From contig NZ_LGTE01000011.1 of NCBI RefSeq assembly GCF_001263415.1, positions 33,772-97,771 of the forward strand: DNA of 64,000 nucleotides, in the 5' to 3' direction. A program made the translations under genes and the position numbers. Below, piece after piece: positions 56,056 to 64,000 of this stretch. Under the pieces are notes generated by a model that saw nothing but the letters and a program-made list of their open reading frames with translations, searched no databases and was not told the DNA's origin. This stretch comes from Thermincola ferriacetica (lineage in GTDB: Bacteria > Bacillota > Thermincolia > Thermincolales > Thermincolaceae). Each line of letters starts with the position of its first letter. Positions within the stretch are counted from its first letter, which is position 1.

Positions 56056-56535
56056 TTATCCGGAAATCTCTTTAATATACGGTTGCAGTCCATAATTTTT
56101 TAATTCAACTATCCCGTAAGTCCTGGTATTGCCCCGCCTGGGTTTGGCAATACTGCCGGGGTTAAATATGAAAGCGCTCCCCACGGGTAAAACTTCCGGA
56201 ATATGGGTGTGGCCGTATACGATAAGGTCGTAATTACCTTTTTTGATTTTTTCAATCAAACGGTCGTTGCCGCTTTTTACATTATAGCTGTGGCCATGTG
56301 TCAACAATATCTTACGGCCCGCAACTTCGATAACCTCCTCATCAGGACCGTTGACATGCCAGTCACAGTTGCCTGCCACAGCATAAACGGGTATGGTTAA
56401 TTCTTTTGCCAGGTCCAGAGCGTCTTTATAGTGGTCGCCGGCGTGCAATAACAGGTCGATTTCCCGCATCTCCTTAACAGCATCCCTGAGGAAGTCCATC
56501 CGCCCATGGCTGTCACTGACTACCCCAATCCGCAT
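56056..56535 (-). CDS. YfcE/YsnB-family metallophosphoesterase
   Basis: 159 residues. Calcineurin-like metal motifs: SDSHGRMDFL (D, H), HAGDH, GNCDW, THGH and GHTHIPEV. Members hydrolyse phosphodiesters; the natural substrate is unknown. It overlaps rdgB by 16 bases, giving the order rph-rdgB-ysnB also found in Bacillus. Confidence 0.93.
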   Translation of the reverse strand: MRIGVVSDSHGRMDFLRDAVKEMREIDLLLHAGDHYKDALDLAKELTIPVYAVAGNCDWHVNGPDEEVIEVAGRKILLTHGHSYNVKSGNDRLIEKIKKGNYDLIVYGHTHIPEVLPVGSAFIFNPGSIAKPRRGNTRTYGIVELKNYGLQPYIKEISG

Positions 56536-57146
56536 GTTTCCTTCTCAATCCTTTCCTTAAGGTCAAGCAAAATGCTTTTTGCCTTTTCCAGCGCCCTGGC
56601 CCGGTGGCTGATTCTGTTTTTTACTTCCAAATCCAACTGAGCAAAGGTTTTATCATATTCAGGCAGGTAAAACAATGGATCGTAGCCAAACCCCTTGTCC
56701 CCCGCCATCTCAAATCCAATAAAACCTTCACAGTTTCCTTCAGTAGTATAAATATCTCCCCATGGAGTAGCTATTGCAATAACACACCTGAACCTGGCCT
56801 TTCTCTGCTCCATTGGCAGGCCGTGTAAAAGGCGCAGCAGCTTGTGGTTATTTTCCGTATCGTTTTTATTCTCCCCGGCAAAACGGGCCGAATAGACTCC
56901 CGGGGCGCCGTTTAAATAGTCCACTTCCAGGCCGGAATCATCGGCCACAGCTACCAGATTAGTATATTCTGCCACTTCCCTGGCTTTTTTCACGGCATTT
57001 TCCTCAAAGGTTTGGCCGTTTTCAGCAACGTCGGGCATTTCCGGAAAATCTTGAAAAGACAGCACCTTTATCCCTTCAATACCGGCCAGCATTGCTTCTA
57101 ATTCCCTAACCTTACCTTGATTCCGTGTTGCCAACACAACCTTCAT
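56520..57146 (-). CDS. rdgB: XTP/dITP diphosphatase (RdgB/HAM1 family)
   Basis: 208 residues from the ATG at 57146 (MKVVLATRNQGKVRELEAM), eight bases after GGAGAG; a start six codons earlier overlaps that site. Substrate motifs VADDSGLEVDYLNGAPGVYSARFAG in part and FGYDPLF are present. It removes inosine and xanthosine triphosphates from the nucleotide pool. It lies 42 bases after rph. Confidence 0.96.
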   Translation of the reverse strand: MKVVLATRNQGKVRELEAMLAGIEGIKVLSFQDFPEMPDVAENGQTFEENAVKKAREVAEYTNLVAVADDSGLEVDYLNGAPGVYSARFAGENKNDTENNHKLLRLLHGLPMEQRKARFRCVIAIATPWGDIYTTEGNCEGFIGFEMAGDKGFGYDPLFYLPEYDKTFAQLDLEVKNRISHRARALEKAKSILLDLKERIEKETCGLG

Positions 57147-57188
57147 AAACCTATCTCTCCTCATTTTATTTAGGCGCCAGATAAAAGG

Positions 57189-57908
57189 TTACTCTCCCAG
57201 GACTTCCATCTGTGCCTGTATAAGCTGTTGAATTCCCTTTCCGGCCATCTCCAGAAACTTCTCCAACTCCTCTCTGTCAAAGGGACTACCTTCCGCTGTT
57301 CCCTGTATTTCTAAAAATTTACCGCCTCTGGTCATGACCACATTCATGTCTACCTCAGCGACACTGTCTTCACTGAAAGCCAGGTCCAGTAAAATTTCCC
57401 CGTTTACTTTTCCTACGCTGACAGCCGCCATATAATCAAGCACCGGAAATTTTTCCAATACTCCCTGGTCAACCTGATGTCGCAAAGCATCTACCAATGC
57501 CACAAAAGCACCTGTGATGGAAGCTGTTCGCGTTCCTCCGTCGGCCTGGATTACATCACAATCAACGGTAACAGTACGTTCACCAAGGGCTTCCAGGTCA
57601 ACCACAGCCCGGAGGGACCTACCAATTAAGCGTTGAATTTCATAAGTGCGCCCGCCTATTTTCCCTTTGGCAGCTTCCCTGGGGATGCGCGTCGCAGCCG
57701 ACCGGGGCAGCATACCATATTCGGCCGTAATCCAACCTTTTCCCTCGCCCTTCATGAAAGGCGGCACTTTATCCTCTACCGTAGCGGTGCAAATCACCTT
57801 AGTATCGCCCATTTCTATGAGAACAGAACCTTCTGCATGCTTTATATAATGCCTGGTTATTTTAACGGGCCTTAACTGGTCATTAGCTCTACCGTCATTT
57901 CGTTCCAT
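57189..57908 (-). CDS. rph: ribonuclease PH
   Basis: 239 residues; 3'-end maturation of tRNA by phosphorolysis. PDX-type motifs: [38 protein letters not shown] in part, [19 protein letters not shown]. It lies 43 bases after the MBL-fold gene. Confidence 0.97.
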   Translation of the reverse strand: MERNDGRANDQLRPVKITRHYIKHAEGSVLIEMGDTKVICTATVEDKVPPFMKGEGKGWITAEYGMLPRSAATRIPREAAKGKIGGRTYEIQRLIGRSLRAVVDLEALGERTVTVDCDVIQADGGTRTASITGAFVALVDALRHQVDQGVLEKFPVLDYMAAVSVGKVNGEILLDLAFSEDSVAEVDMNVVMTRGGKFLEIQGTAEGSPFDREELEKFLEMAGKGIQQLIQAQMEVLGE

Positions 57909-57951
57909 ATCGGTAACCTCCCATTGTATTTTTTGTAAACCCTCAATGTTT

Positions 57952-58722
57952 TTATTTCATTTGTGCATTTTCTTCTTTTGTGTTTTCAATAGTAAAAACC
58001 TTACCTTCGCCCGCCAGCTCAACACGGTCGAAAACTGCCAAAGCCTCTGCCCGTATCCGCACCGGGTCATATTCAGGCCAGAAATGTGTTAAAACTAACC
58101 GGCTCGTTCCCGTTTCATTAGCAAGCTGAGCAGCCTGTCTAACGGTAAGGTGTCCTATCTCCGCATACTTTTTATCCTGTTCTAAGACACTGGCCTCAGC
58201 AACCAGCAGATTGCAACCCCTGAAAAAGTCCACCAATCCGGGAAAATATCGTGTATCCGCCGTATAGCCAAATTTCAGGTTTCCTTCCGCCGCCGTCAAG
58301 CCATAGGTCTCTAAAGCGTGTTCTGTCCGTATAAACCTGAAAACAAGGTCTTTAATGACAATACTGTTTCCCGGTTCAATTTTAAAAATTTGGAAAACAT
58401 CGGCATACCGGTTCAGTTGTTGGTATATCTTTTCAGGAGTACCCGGAATATACAAAGGCAATAGACCCCGCCTGGACCCGTCCCTCGTTGCTCCCATCAC
58501 CGCATGCCGGAGACAGAACAGGTCCAGGTAGTGGTCCGGATGGAAGTGAGAGATTATCACCGCATCCAAATGACGAAAATTTATGTACCTCTGTAAATTT
58601 GCAAAAACCCCGTTACCGCAGTCCAGTAAAACATTGGTATTCTCGCTCTGCAAAAGGTATCCTGAACAGGCTCCTCCCGCTTTCTGGTAAGGAGCCCAAC
58701 ATCCAAGCACAGTAAACTTCAT
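57952..58722 (-). CDS. MBL-fold metallohydrolase (RNase Z-like)
   Basis: 256 residues. HxHxDH at H59-F-H61-P-D63-H64 ([11 protein letters not shown]), later [19 protein letters not shown] and [10 protein letters not shown], in the order of the RNase Z-type/ElaC-like branch. It lacks the long exosite arm of tRNase Z. The genes around it, rph and rdgB, act in RNA and nucleotide metabolism, but it is also 18 bases behind the activator gene. Substrate unknown. Confidence 0.85.
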   Translation of the reverse strand: MKFTVLGCWAPYQKAGGACSGYLLQSENTNVLLDCGNGVFANLQRYINFRHLDAVIISHFHPDHYLDLFCLRHAVMGATRDGSRRGLLPLYIPGTPEKIYQQLNRYADVFQIFKIEPGNSIVIKDLVFRFIRTEHALETYGLTAAEGNLKFGYTADTRYFPGLVDFFRGCNLLVAEASVLEQDKKYAEIGHLTVRQAAQLANETGTSRLVLTHFWPEYDPVRIRAEALAVFDRVELAGEGKVFTIENTKEENAQMK

Positions 58723-58739
58723 GAATGCGGGCGATCCTC

Positions 58740-59507
58740 CTATTCCAGTAGACTTCCCCCATATACGCAGCAGCCAATAGCCCCATTATATTGGGGATAC
58801 TGGGGTACAATAACCTCAACCTGCATTTCTTTTTCTACGATATTTTTTAATGCTCCGTTATGGGCTACCCCACCGGTGAAAATAATTTTATCACAGAGCA
58901 ACTGGCTCAACATAGGCTTGATGCGTTTAAAAATTGTATAGTTAACTCCTGCCGCTAGGGAAGCTATACTATGCCCTTCGATTATTTTCCCGATAATTTC
59001 CGATTCACCGAAAATAGCACAGGTAGAGCTAAGGTCTATAGGATCCTCGTGATATTTGGACAATTCTTCCAGGGTTATGCCCAGGACAGCAGCCATGTTT
59101 TCCAGATAACGCCCGGAACTGGCAGCACACTTATCGTTGGTCTGAAAATCCAAAAGTCTTCCTTTCCGCACCAGGACAACCTTGCTGTCCTGCCCGCCTA
59201 AATCCAGCAAAGTAAAATCTTCCAAACCTGTCTGCCACCTGGCTCCATATACGTGGGCCTTGATTTCCGGTATATCTTGGCCACCCTGTATCTGTACAGT
59301 ATTTCTGCCATATCCGGTAGAAATAATTTTCCCTGTCTCGCCAAATCCTAATCTGGCAAAATCTATAACCAGTGAATCCTGTTCCTTGCGGCCGAATTCC
59401 TTGTAAAATTCTATCGTTTCATATCTGTAGAAGTTAAAAGAATCCTCTGCCAAAGTAGCCAGTTTAACATACCGGCTGCCCAAATCAAACCCAAATATCA
59501 AGTGCAT
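58740..59507 (-). CDS. BadF/HgdC-type ATPase activator (reductase) with [4Fe-4S] cluster
   Basis: 255 residues, ASKHA-fold ATPase: FGFDLGSRYVKLA, LLDLGGQDSKVV, TGGVAHNGAL. Two cysteines, NDKCAASSGRYLENM and STCAIFGESE, would hold one [4Fe-4S] cluster across the dimer. ATP hydrolysis drives low-potential electron transfer to a partner in the 2-hydroxyacyl-CoA dehydratase family, here the preceding gene, whose stop it overlaps. GAGGTG abuts the ATG; a TTG two codons on would be better spaced. Confidence 0.9.
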   Translation of the reverse strand: MHLIFGFDLGSRYVKLATLAEDSFNFYRYETIEFYKEFGRKEQDSLVIDFARLGFGETGKIISTGYGRNTVQIQGGQDIPEIKAHVYGARWQTGLEDFTLLDLGGQDSKVVLVRKGRLLDFQTNDKCAASSGRYLENMAAVLGITLEELSKYHEDPIDLSSTCAIFGESEIIGKIIEGHSIASLAAGVNYTIFKRIKPMLSQLLCDKIIFTGGVAHNGALKNIVEKEMQVEVIVPQYPQYNGAIGCCVYGGSLLE

Positions 59508-60484
59508 CACCTCAGTATATCAAGAAAAGCGTCAATGCGCATTTTTGTCCGGGCGTCCAACCGGACAGGCCGGTCGCCTTCCAGCGTCAACACAGGCACC
59601 TTCAGCTCCTTGCGTATAATCAGGTCCTGAATGTGGCGGTAACAAAAACTTTGGGCGTAATGAATAATGCCGTGGAGATTTCGTTTCTCAATTTCCGCCG
59701 CAATATCCTGCAAACGCCAAAAAATATTATAAGGGTAAGTATACAGGCGGTATTGTTCTACCAGATCAGAAGTAGCAAAAGGCATAGTAAACTGGCGCTG
59801 CACTTCGTTAAAAACTACCCGGGCTCCTTTTTTTTCAAGGTATTCATAAAGGTCAGTCATAATAGGCGGCACGCCGATATAGCCCAACCTGATTTCATCC
59901 CCCGCAGGCAAAGGAGTTGACTTCTCCAATACCGCTTTCACTTCCTGAGCGAACAATTCCGGATTGCCGTTAAAATCGCTACACATCACCTGGTATAAAT
60001 GGTTATTAAAACCCGAGACGCTGTTTTCACGCCACGTTTTCTCATCAAGGAGCCAGACTTTCTCCCGGACCTTGTCCAGCCTCTTTTTCTGCTCAGCTAC
60101 CTGCTCCCAGTCTACCCCGAAAACCTGCATCAGTTTTTCAATCTGCAATTTTAACATATCGTAATCCCGGTCATAGGGGAAAGCGAAGGGAATAATTTCT
60201 ATGCCCTGTATATGTAATGTTTCCATCAGGGCATGGGTATTACTGCAGTCCCCCTGGGTAACGGCAATAACCCTTCTAATTTCCCGGTTGGCCAGAACAG
60301 TAGTATAGATACCCTTGATCCAGGCACAGATATTCCGGGGATAACCGGCCAATTCTGCTTCCTCAACCAAAGCGGCCGGGTTTTCAGCCGTTATAAAGAT
60401 ATTGTTTAAATCAACAGGTATACAGCCCGCTGCATAGATGACTTCCACAGGTATGGTAGTGGTAATGCCTATCTTCTCCAACAT
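59507..60484 (-). CDS. 2-hydroxyacyl-CoA dehydratase-like iron-sulphur protein (HGD-D family)
   Basis: 325 residues with five cysteines: C21 (YAAGCIPVDL), C53 (RNICAWIK), C80 (TQGDCSNTH), C168 and C281 (AQSFCYRH). Spacing fits the [4Fe-4S]-binding D/beta subunit fold. True dehydratases have two different subunits; here a single one is paired with an activator. That resembles the double-cubane cluster protein of Carboxydothermus and relatives, a small-molecule reductase with unclear natural substrate, but the assignment is inference. The GntR gene lies just upstream. Confidence 0.82.
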   Translation of the reverse strand: MLEKIGITTTIPVEVIYAAGCIPVDLNNIFITAENPAALVEEAELAGYPRNICAWIKGIYTTVLANREIRRVIAVTQGDCSNTHALMETLHIQGIEIIPFAFPYDRDYDMLKLQIEKLMQVFGVDWEQVAEQKKRLDKVREKVWLLDEKTWRENSVSGFNNHLYQVMCSDFNGNPELFAQEVKAVLEKSTPLPAGDEIRLGYIGVPPIMTDLYEYLEKKGARVVFNEVQRQFTMPFATSDLVEQYRLYTYPYNIFWRLQDIAAEIEKRNLHGIIHYAQSFCYRHIQDLIIRKELKVPVLTLEGDRPVRLDARTKMRIDAFLDILR

Positions 60485-60516
60485 TCTTTTCCTCTTTCTG
60501 TTTAACTTGTGTCAGT

Positions 60517-61485
60517 CTATTTCCCTTTTAATTCTATGAGAGCAGTCTTCACCACATTAACGGAACCTGTATCAGGTAAATAACGGAATTCGATTACAGG
60601 CTTGCCCCTCGGCGCCATCGGTATTACTTCCTTTTTACGGTTTGGTGAAACAACCACCACATCTACTTGACTCAAAAATTCTTTCAGTTCACTTTCGTTT
60701 TTGGTCGTGGTGGTTTGTATTTTAAGGTGGTCAATTCCGGCCTGGCGTAATGAATTACGCACTTTTTCGGTAAAAGTTGTGGAAAGACATATAATACCAA
60801 GTTTCTTCCCTGCCGGAATACGGGCAATTTTTACAATAGTCTCCAACTGGGGATTTAAAGCTATCCCGATAACTTCTTTTGATTTATCGGCCATCAGGCT
60901 CTTGACTTCCTGCAAATGAAAGAATGTGGTAATTATCAGTTCGGTAGAAGAAAGCTTTTCATTGACATCCTTTGTCCGGGACCGGAAGTCTTCCAACAAT
61001 ACAGGGACAATCGATACACCATAGCCCAAATGGAGTTCCTTTGAAAAATCATCCAACTGCTCTTTATTACATTCAACAAAAGCCACTTTGACGCGACTGA
61101 GCATTTCCTTCTTTTCCATCCCCCGGTTGTAAGTAATGGCCAAAAACTCTTCTATGGTAAAACCCAGTTCAATAGCTTCTTCCAGAGCCATATCAATGAT
61201 TTTTAGCAACCGTTCTTTTCGGGATTCACATTTAATTATGGCATCACTGTCCGTAACAAAGGTACCCTTCCCCTGGGTACTTACCAGTATTCCTTCAGCC
61301 TCCAGTTCCTTGTATGCGCTGCTTACAGTGTTGCGGCTGATGTTCAACTGCTCAGCCAGTTCACGTTCAGTGGGAATTTTGGTACCGGGCGGCCATTGGC
61401 CAATCTGGATAAGTCTTTTTATTTCGTCCTTTAATTTAAGGTAAACAGGAATACCTTTGGTACGGGTAACATCAATATCCATCAT
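60517..61485 (-). CDS. GntR-family transcriptional regulator with a C-terminal sensor domain
   Basis: 322 residues. The winged helix is at about 10-78 (GIPVYLKLKDEIKRLI; TERELAEQLNISRNTVSSAYKELEAEGILVSTQGKG in part). The C-terminal 200 residues (about 125-322) look like a periplasmic-binding-like or B12-type Rossmann fold with KVAFVECNKEQ and DVVVVSPNRKK. It is 33 bases upstream of the dehydratase-like gene, so it may control that operon. Effector unknown. Confidence 0.88.
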   Translation of the reverse strand: MMDIDVTRTKGIPVYLKLKDEIKRLIQIGQWPPGTKIPTERELAEQLNISRNTVSSAYKELEAEGILVSTQGKGTFVTDSDAIIKCESRKERLLKIIDMALEEAIELGFTIEEFLAITYNRGMEKKEMLSRVKVAFVECNKEQLDDFSKELHLGYGVSIVPVLLEDFRSRTKDVNEKLSSTELIITTFFHLQEVKSLMADKSKEVIGIALNPQLETIVKIARIPAGKKLGIICLSTTFTEKVRNSLRQAGIDHLKIQTTTTKNESELKEFLSQVDVVVVSPNRKKEVIPMAPRGKPVIEFRYLPDTGSVNVVKTALIELKGK

Positions 61486-61533
61486 TTACCACTCCACCAA
61501 TTGAAAATCCGGTCCGAACCACCTCTGCCAACT

Positions 61534-61564
61534 AGTATAACATTTTTATGCTTGTAATAACAAG
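61534..61564 (-). promoter_or_regulatory. promoter and candidate operator of the GntR gene
   Basis: Minus strand: TTGTTA (complement 61558-61563), 18 bases, extended -10 TGTTATACT (complement 61534-61539). The palindrome CTTGT-AATA-ACAAG (61551-61564) overlaps the -35 and could be the operator. It lies 17 bases from a palindromic repeat. Confidence 0.55.
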
Positions 61565-61580
61565 GTTGATATTAGATATT

Positions 61581-61848
61581 GGAGGGGTGGGCAGGATTCT
61601 CCGGCTACGTTTGGGAGCGACTGCGCCCGCGAAACCGCAGCCGGGCAGGCAGGGGGTTCCCGCATGTTTGAAGATGGCGAAGGCCGCCGGGAAGTCCGGC
61701 ACTCAACTCATGTTGAGTGTCCTGGACGCGAGGCGGCCTAACTATTAAGGATATCATTATGAGCCATCGAGTTCGGGAACACTGCCTGCCTGTCTGCGGT
61801 TTTGCAGCACCAAGCTCCCTGGTAGCGGAGAACCCTACCCACCCCTCC
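61581..61848. repeat. long palindromic repeat type 1, copy C (inverted)
   Basis: 268 bp, nearly identical to the reverse complement of 50498-50766. It has the same GGAGGGGTGGG end arms and the central GGCCGCC stem-loop with a CAACTCATGTTG tip. Located between GntR and the amidase gene. No type 2 element accompanies it. Confidence 0.88.
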
Positions 61849-61863
61849 TTAGCTGGGAAGGCG

Positions 61864-61975
61864 TAGCCCCGGAGCAACGGCTGTTTCACCGTTACAGCGG
61901 CAACTCAAGGGTAACGGTTGTTTCACCGGTGCAGCGGCTTTCCGCGGGGCAACGGCTGTTGTGCCGGGCAGCAGT
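61864..61975. repeat. tandem 36-bp arm repeats, copy C flank
   Basis: On the minus strand three degenerate units in tandem (GCCGCTGTAACGGTGAAACA, GCCGCTGCACCGGTGAAACA, GCTGCCCGGCACAACA), each followed by GCCGTTGC- or CCGTTACC-type ends. Same family as 50389-50480. Confidence 0.72.
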
Positions 61976-61986
61976 TTTGCGGAATA

Positions 61987-63660
61987 TCAGGGCTCGGTAA
62001 AGTAGGCCACCAATCCATCGACAATGGCTCTGGCCACCTTATCCCTGAATCCGCTGTCTTTTAGCAGCGCTTCTTCCGTTTTATTGGATAAAAACGCAGA
62101 CTCCACCAGTATAGATGGCATGCCCGTATTTCGCAACACTGAGAAATTGGCCGTCTTAATACCCAAATCCTTGATACCCAAGTTGGCCGCCAGTTGAGCC
62201 TGAACTTTCACAGCCAGTTTTCTCCTGGCATCTGCCTGGGCGTATAAGACAGGATCTGATTCGGGCGCGTAATAATAAGTGCTGGTTCCATTTAAACTGG
62301 CGTTTTCGGAGCTGTTGGCATGGATACTGACAAAAACATCAGCCTGCGCATTGTTGGCAATGGCAGCCCGGTCAGTAAGCGCGATAAAGGTATCCGTATC
62401 CCTGGTAATAATCGGGTTAGCGCCTAATTCCTTCAGGAGATTATAGACCCGCAAAGCAGTGTCCAGGTTATAATCCTTTTCCCGCAGACCGGTAACGCCA
62501 ATTGCCCCCGGGTCATAACCGCCATGGCCGGGATCAATTACAATGGTTTTACCATTGATAGAAGGTTCCTGAATTTCTATCCTAATTGATTTCTTGTCTT
62601 CCGCGTACTTAACCTTGTAACTGAGATACCTGGCAAGGTCGACAACCAGCCTGGCTTTTAAGGGTTCTAAACTATACTGGCTTAACCTAACTCCCTGAAC
62701 CCATTTGCCTGTTCCTGCAAAAGATTCCGGCAGGTCATCTTTTTTCATATTATTCAGGTCAATAACCAGGCGGTATGGTTCAGCCAACACATAGACAGTA
62801 TATGTTATCGTTGCGTCAGCGTTGACAGTAACTATGTCCTGCTCGCCGACAGATTCAACGCGGACTTCCGTAAGCCGACCGGCTTCCCCCGGTATATCGC
62901 CTCCACTGTTGCCGGTACCGGGAGTATCTCCACGTGACGGAACCTGGTTTTCCACCAACACAAGGTATTTGGCTATCCAGCCTTCCTTTCCGTCAGGCAG
63001 TGTTACTTTATACCATTCTGCTGTTTCCCGGGTTATTCTGACCCTGGTACCGTTAGTTACTTTAGCTGCTACCGGGTAAGTTGTACCCGGCCCTGAACGG
63101 ACATTAACAATGCCGCTCTTTACAACACCGTGTTTTTCTGTCGGGGTACCTAAATCAGCGCCCGGTGTCTCTGGCTTTGGCACTTGAGGATTTGGCTGAT
63201 TCAGATTTTTTACTGTTACGTAACCGGCAGCCACCCATCCGTTCCTACCATCGGGAAGTACCACGTTGTACCATCCGGTAGTTTGCCGGAGAACCTTTAA
63301 AACCATGCCTTTTTTTACTGTAGCTATGACTTTATATGTAGTTCCGGGACCGTTTCGGACATTCAAGGAGGTGGCAGTGATAACCACACTTTTGGAAGCC
63401 ACAGTAAAATTCCCGGGCAGTTTTTTACCTGGTCCGTAAAACTTATGCACATATGTCCCAATAATTTTACCGTACTTCCAGGGACCTGTAGGAAGGTCCT
63501 GAGCAAAAGCACCGGTCCCAAACATTAAAAAAGCCATAACAACCGGTACCGGTACCAATAAGCGCCAATATTTTGCGGACTTAAGCACTCTTGTCACCTC
63601 CAATTCCGTCGTCTTTTTCCGCAACTGGCCGGAAATGCCGGTATTTTCATTTTTCGACAT
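61987..63660 (-). CDS. N-acetylmuramoyl-L-alanine amidase with SH3 and AMIN domains
   Basis: 557 residues. Signal-anchor after a charged 30-residue leader (VPVVMAFLMFGTGAFAQ), two bacterial SH3 domains (about 93-152 and 175-235; LNVRNGPGTTYKVIATVKKG, VNVRSGPGTTYPVAAKV), an AMIN domain (about 262-350) and an Amidase_3 catalytic domain (about 372-555). Zinc and catalytic residues: IDPGHGGYDPGA, LREKDYN, FVSIHANSS, LVESAFLSN. It cleaves the peptide stem from peptidoglycan outside the cell. Two Spo0A boxes overlap its start codon. Confidence 0.95.
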   Translation of the reverse strand: MSKNENTGISGQLRKKTTELEVTRVLKSAKYWRLLVPVPVVMAFLMFGTGAFAQDLPTGPWKYGKIIGTYVHKFYGPGKKLPGNFTVASKSVVITATSLNVRNGPGTTYKVIATVKKGMVLKVLRQTTGWYNVVLPDGRNGWVAAGYVTVKNLNQPNPQVPKPETPGADLGTPTEKHGVVKSGIVNVRSGPGTTYPVAAKVTNGTRVRITRETAEWYKVTLPDGKEGWIAKYLVLVENQVPSRGDTPGTGNSGGDIPGEAGRLTEVRVESVGEQDIVTVNADATITYTVYVLAEPYRLVIDLNNMKKDDLPESFAGTGKWVQGVRLSQYSLEPLKARLVVDLARYLSYKVKYAEDKKSIRIEIQEPSINGKTIVIDPGHGGYDPGAIGVTGLREKDYNLDTALRVYNLLKELGANPIITRDTDTFIALTDRAAIANNAQADVFVSIHANSSENASLNGTSTYYYAPESDPVLYAQADARRKLAVKVQAQLAANLGIKDLGIKTANFSVLRNTGMPSILVESAFLSNKTEEALLKDSGFRDKVARAIVDGLVAYFTEP

Positions 63661-63671
63661 ATATGTCGAAA
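63652..63671. promoter_or_regulatory. paired inverted Spo0A (0A) boxes
   Basis: A perfect 20-bp palindrome, TTTCGACATATATGTCGAAA. It holds TGTCGAA, the exact 0A-box core, on both strands (63664-63670 on +; complement 63653-63659 on minus). It spans the ATG of the amidase and sits between the start codon and GGGAGGAC. Confidence 0.6.
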
Positions 63672-63738
63672 GTCCTCCCAGTAACCCTCCAATAAAACCA
63701 AAAAATTCATTTTTCTATCCACCGTTTCAAACAAATTG

Positions 63739-63768
63739 AGGGCTGCCTCACTTTTTTGAGGCAGCCCT
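63739..63768. terminator. intrinsic terminator
   Basis: GGGCTGCCTCA, 6-base loop, TGAGGCAGCCC; an 11-bp perfect stem. On the minus strand it would end a gene located beyond the window. Confidence 0.75.
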
Positions 63769-63800
63769 AAGCTGTTAATAAAGTAATTCTATAAAATTCA

Positions 63801-63919
63801 GGGAGGTTAAATGATTCCTCCGCTCCGGGCGAAATCTCCATCGGATAACCGCTCCCGCTTACGCGGCTCGCGGACCGATGGACGATTTAAGCCCCGCTCC
63901 GGAAAACATTTAACCTCCC
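63801..63919. repeat. nested palindrome with GGGAGGTTAAATG arms
   Basis: GGGAGGTTAAATG (63801-63813) and its complement CATTTAACCTCCC (63907-63919) enclose about 93 bases with a second hairpin, CTCCATCGGATAACCGCTCC...GGACCGATGGAC. The same arms appear in the terminator at 40235-40270. Confidence 0.7.
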
Positions 63920-63943
63920 TTATCAACATCCCGGGGCGCCCTA

Positions 63944-64000
63944 CATAAGTTGAGTGCCGGACTTCCCGGCGGCCTTCGCCATCTTCGAACATGCGGGTGT
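63944..64000. repeat. long palindromic repeat type 1, partial copy D
   Basis: AGTTGAGTGCCGGACTTCCC GGCGGCCTTCGCCATCTTC matches the right half of copies A-C (e.g. from 50637). The left half is absent, and the copy continues past the window end. Confidence 0.75.

Noticed and set aside
61864..61975. Tandem 36-bp units as a CRISPR array.
   Set aside because: Units adjoin directly with no spacers, drift in sequence, and no cas genes are present.

Overview
The window looks like chromosome from an endospore-forming, anaerobic Firmicute of the clostridial type (Peptococcaceae/Thermincola-like is my best guess from gene content; genus is not provable here). Reasons: spore-specific genes (two complete gerA-gerB-gerC germinant receptor operons, spoIVFA/spoIVFB, lonB), a valine T-box, Firmicute-style L27 with its Prp protease, a redox regulator Rex beside an NADH-oxidising iron-sulphur module, a membrane c-type cytochrome and a 2-hydroxyacyl-CoA-dehydratase-type ATPase pair. 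No rRNA, phage, insertion sequence or CRISPR array was seen.

Layout. 0.2-3.3 kb: a small + strand ORF, then proA, proB and yhbY (minus). 3.3-4.9 kb: obgE and a small CxxC protein. 5-13.2 kb: two head-to-head germinant receptor operons with divergent sigma-G-like promoters. 13.2-14.3 kb: rplU-prp-rpmA (minus). 14.5-18.3 kb: a + strand island with a NapH-type ferredoxin, a triheme cytochrome-Cache fusion, an alpha/beta hydrolase, a long palindromic repeat block and a small membrane protein. 18.4-34 kb: one long minus-strand cell-shape, division and sporulation block (maf-radC-mreBCD-mrdA, minCDE-rodA, spoIVFA-spoIVFB, two radical-SAM-associated genes, rng). 34.2-37.1 kb: NuoE/NuoF-type redox module. 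37.2-44.3 kb: folC-SPOR protein-rex, an XRE regulator and T-box-controlled valS. 44.4-54.4 kb: cation exchanger, engB-lonA, lonB, a second large repeat block, then tig-clpP-clpX. 54.7-55.8 kb: eight tRNAs in one operon. 56-61.5 kb: GntR regulator, then a dehydratase-like protein, its activator, an MBL hydrolase, rph, rdgB and a YfcE-type phosphoesterase. 61.6-64 kb: a third repeat copy, a sporulation-type cell wall amidase with two Spo0A boxes on its start codon, and a fourth partial repeat.

Most of the backbone follows the Bacillus order (radC-mreBCD-minCD-spoIVFAB-rplU-prp-rpmA-obg; valS-folC; engB-lonA-lonB-clpX-tig; rph-rdgB-ysnB). The place between rpmA and obgE, where Bacillus keeps spo0B, holds the two ger operons instead. 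The least explained content is a family of long palindromic intergenic elements (about 269 bp and about 223 bp types) whose arms diverge between copies yet stay complementary within a copy. Next in interest are the cytochrome-Cache fusion operon with three 11-bp-phased GTTCAC repeats in its promoter, and the dehydratase-like/activator pair.
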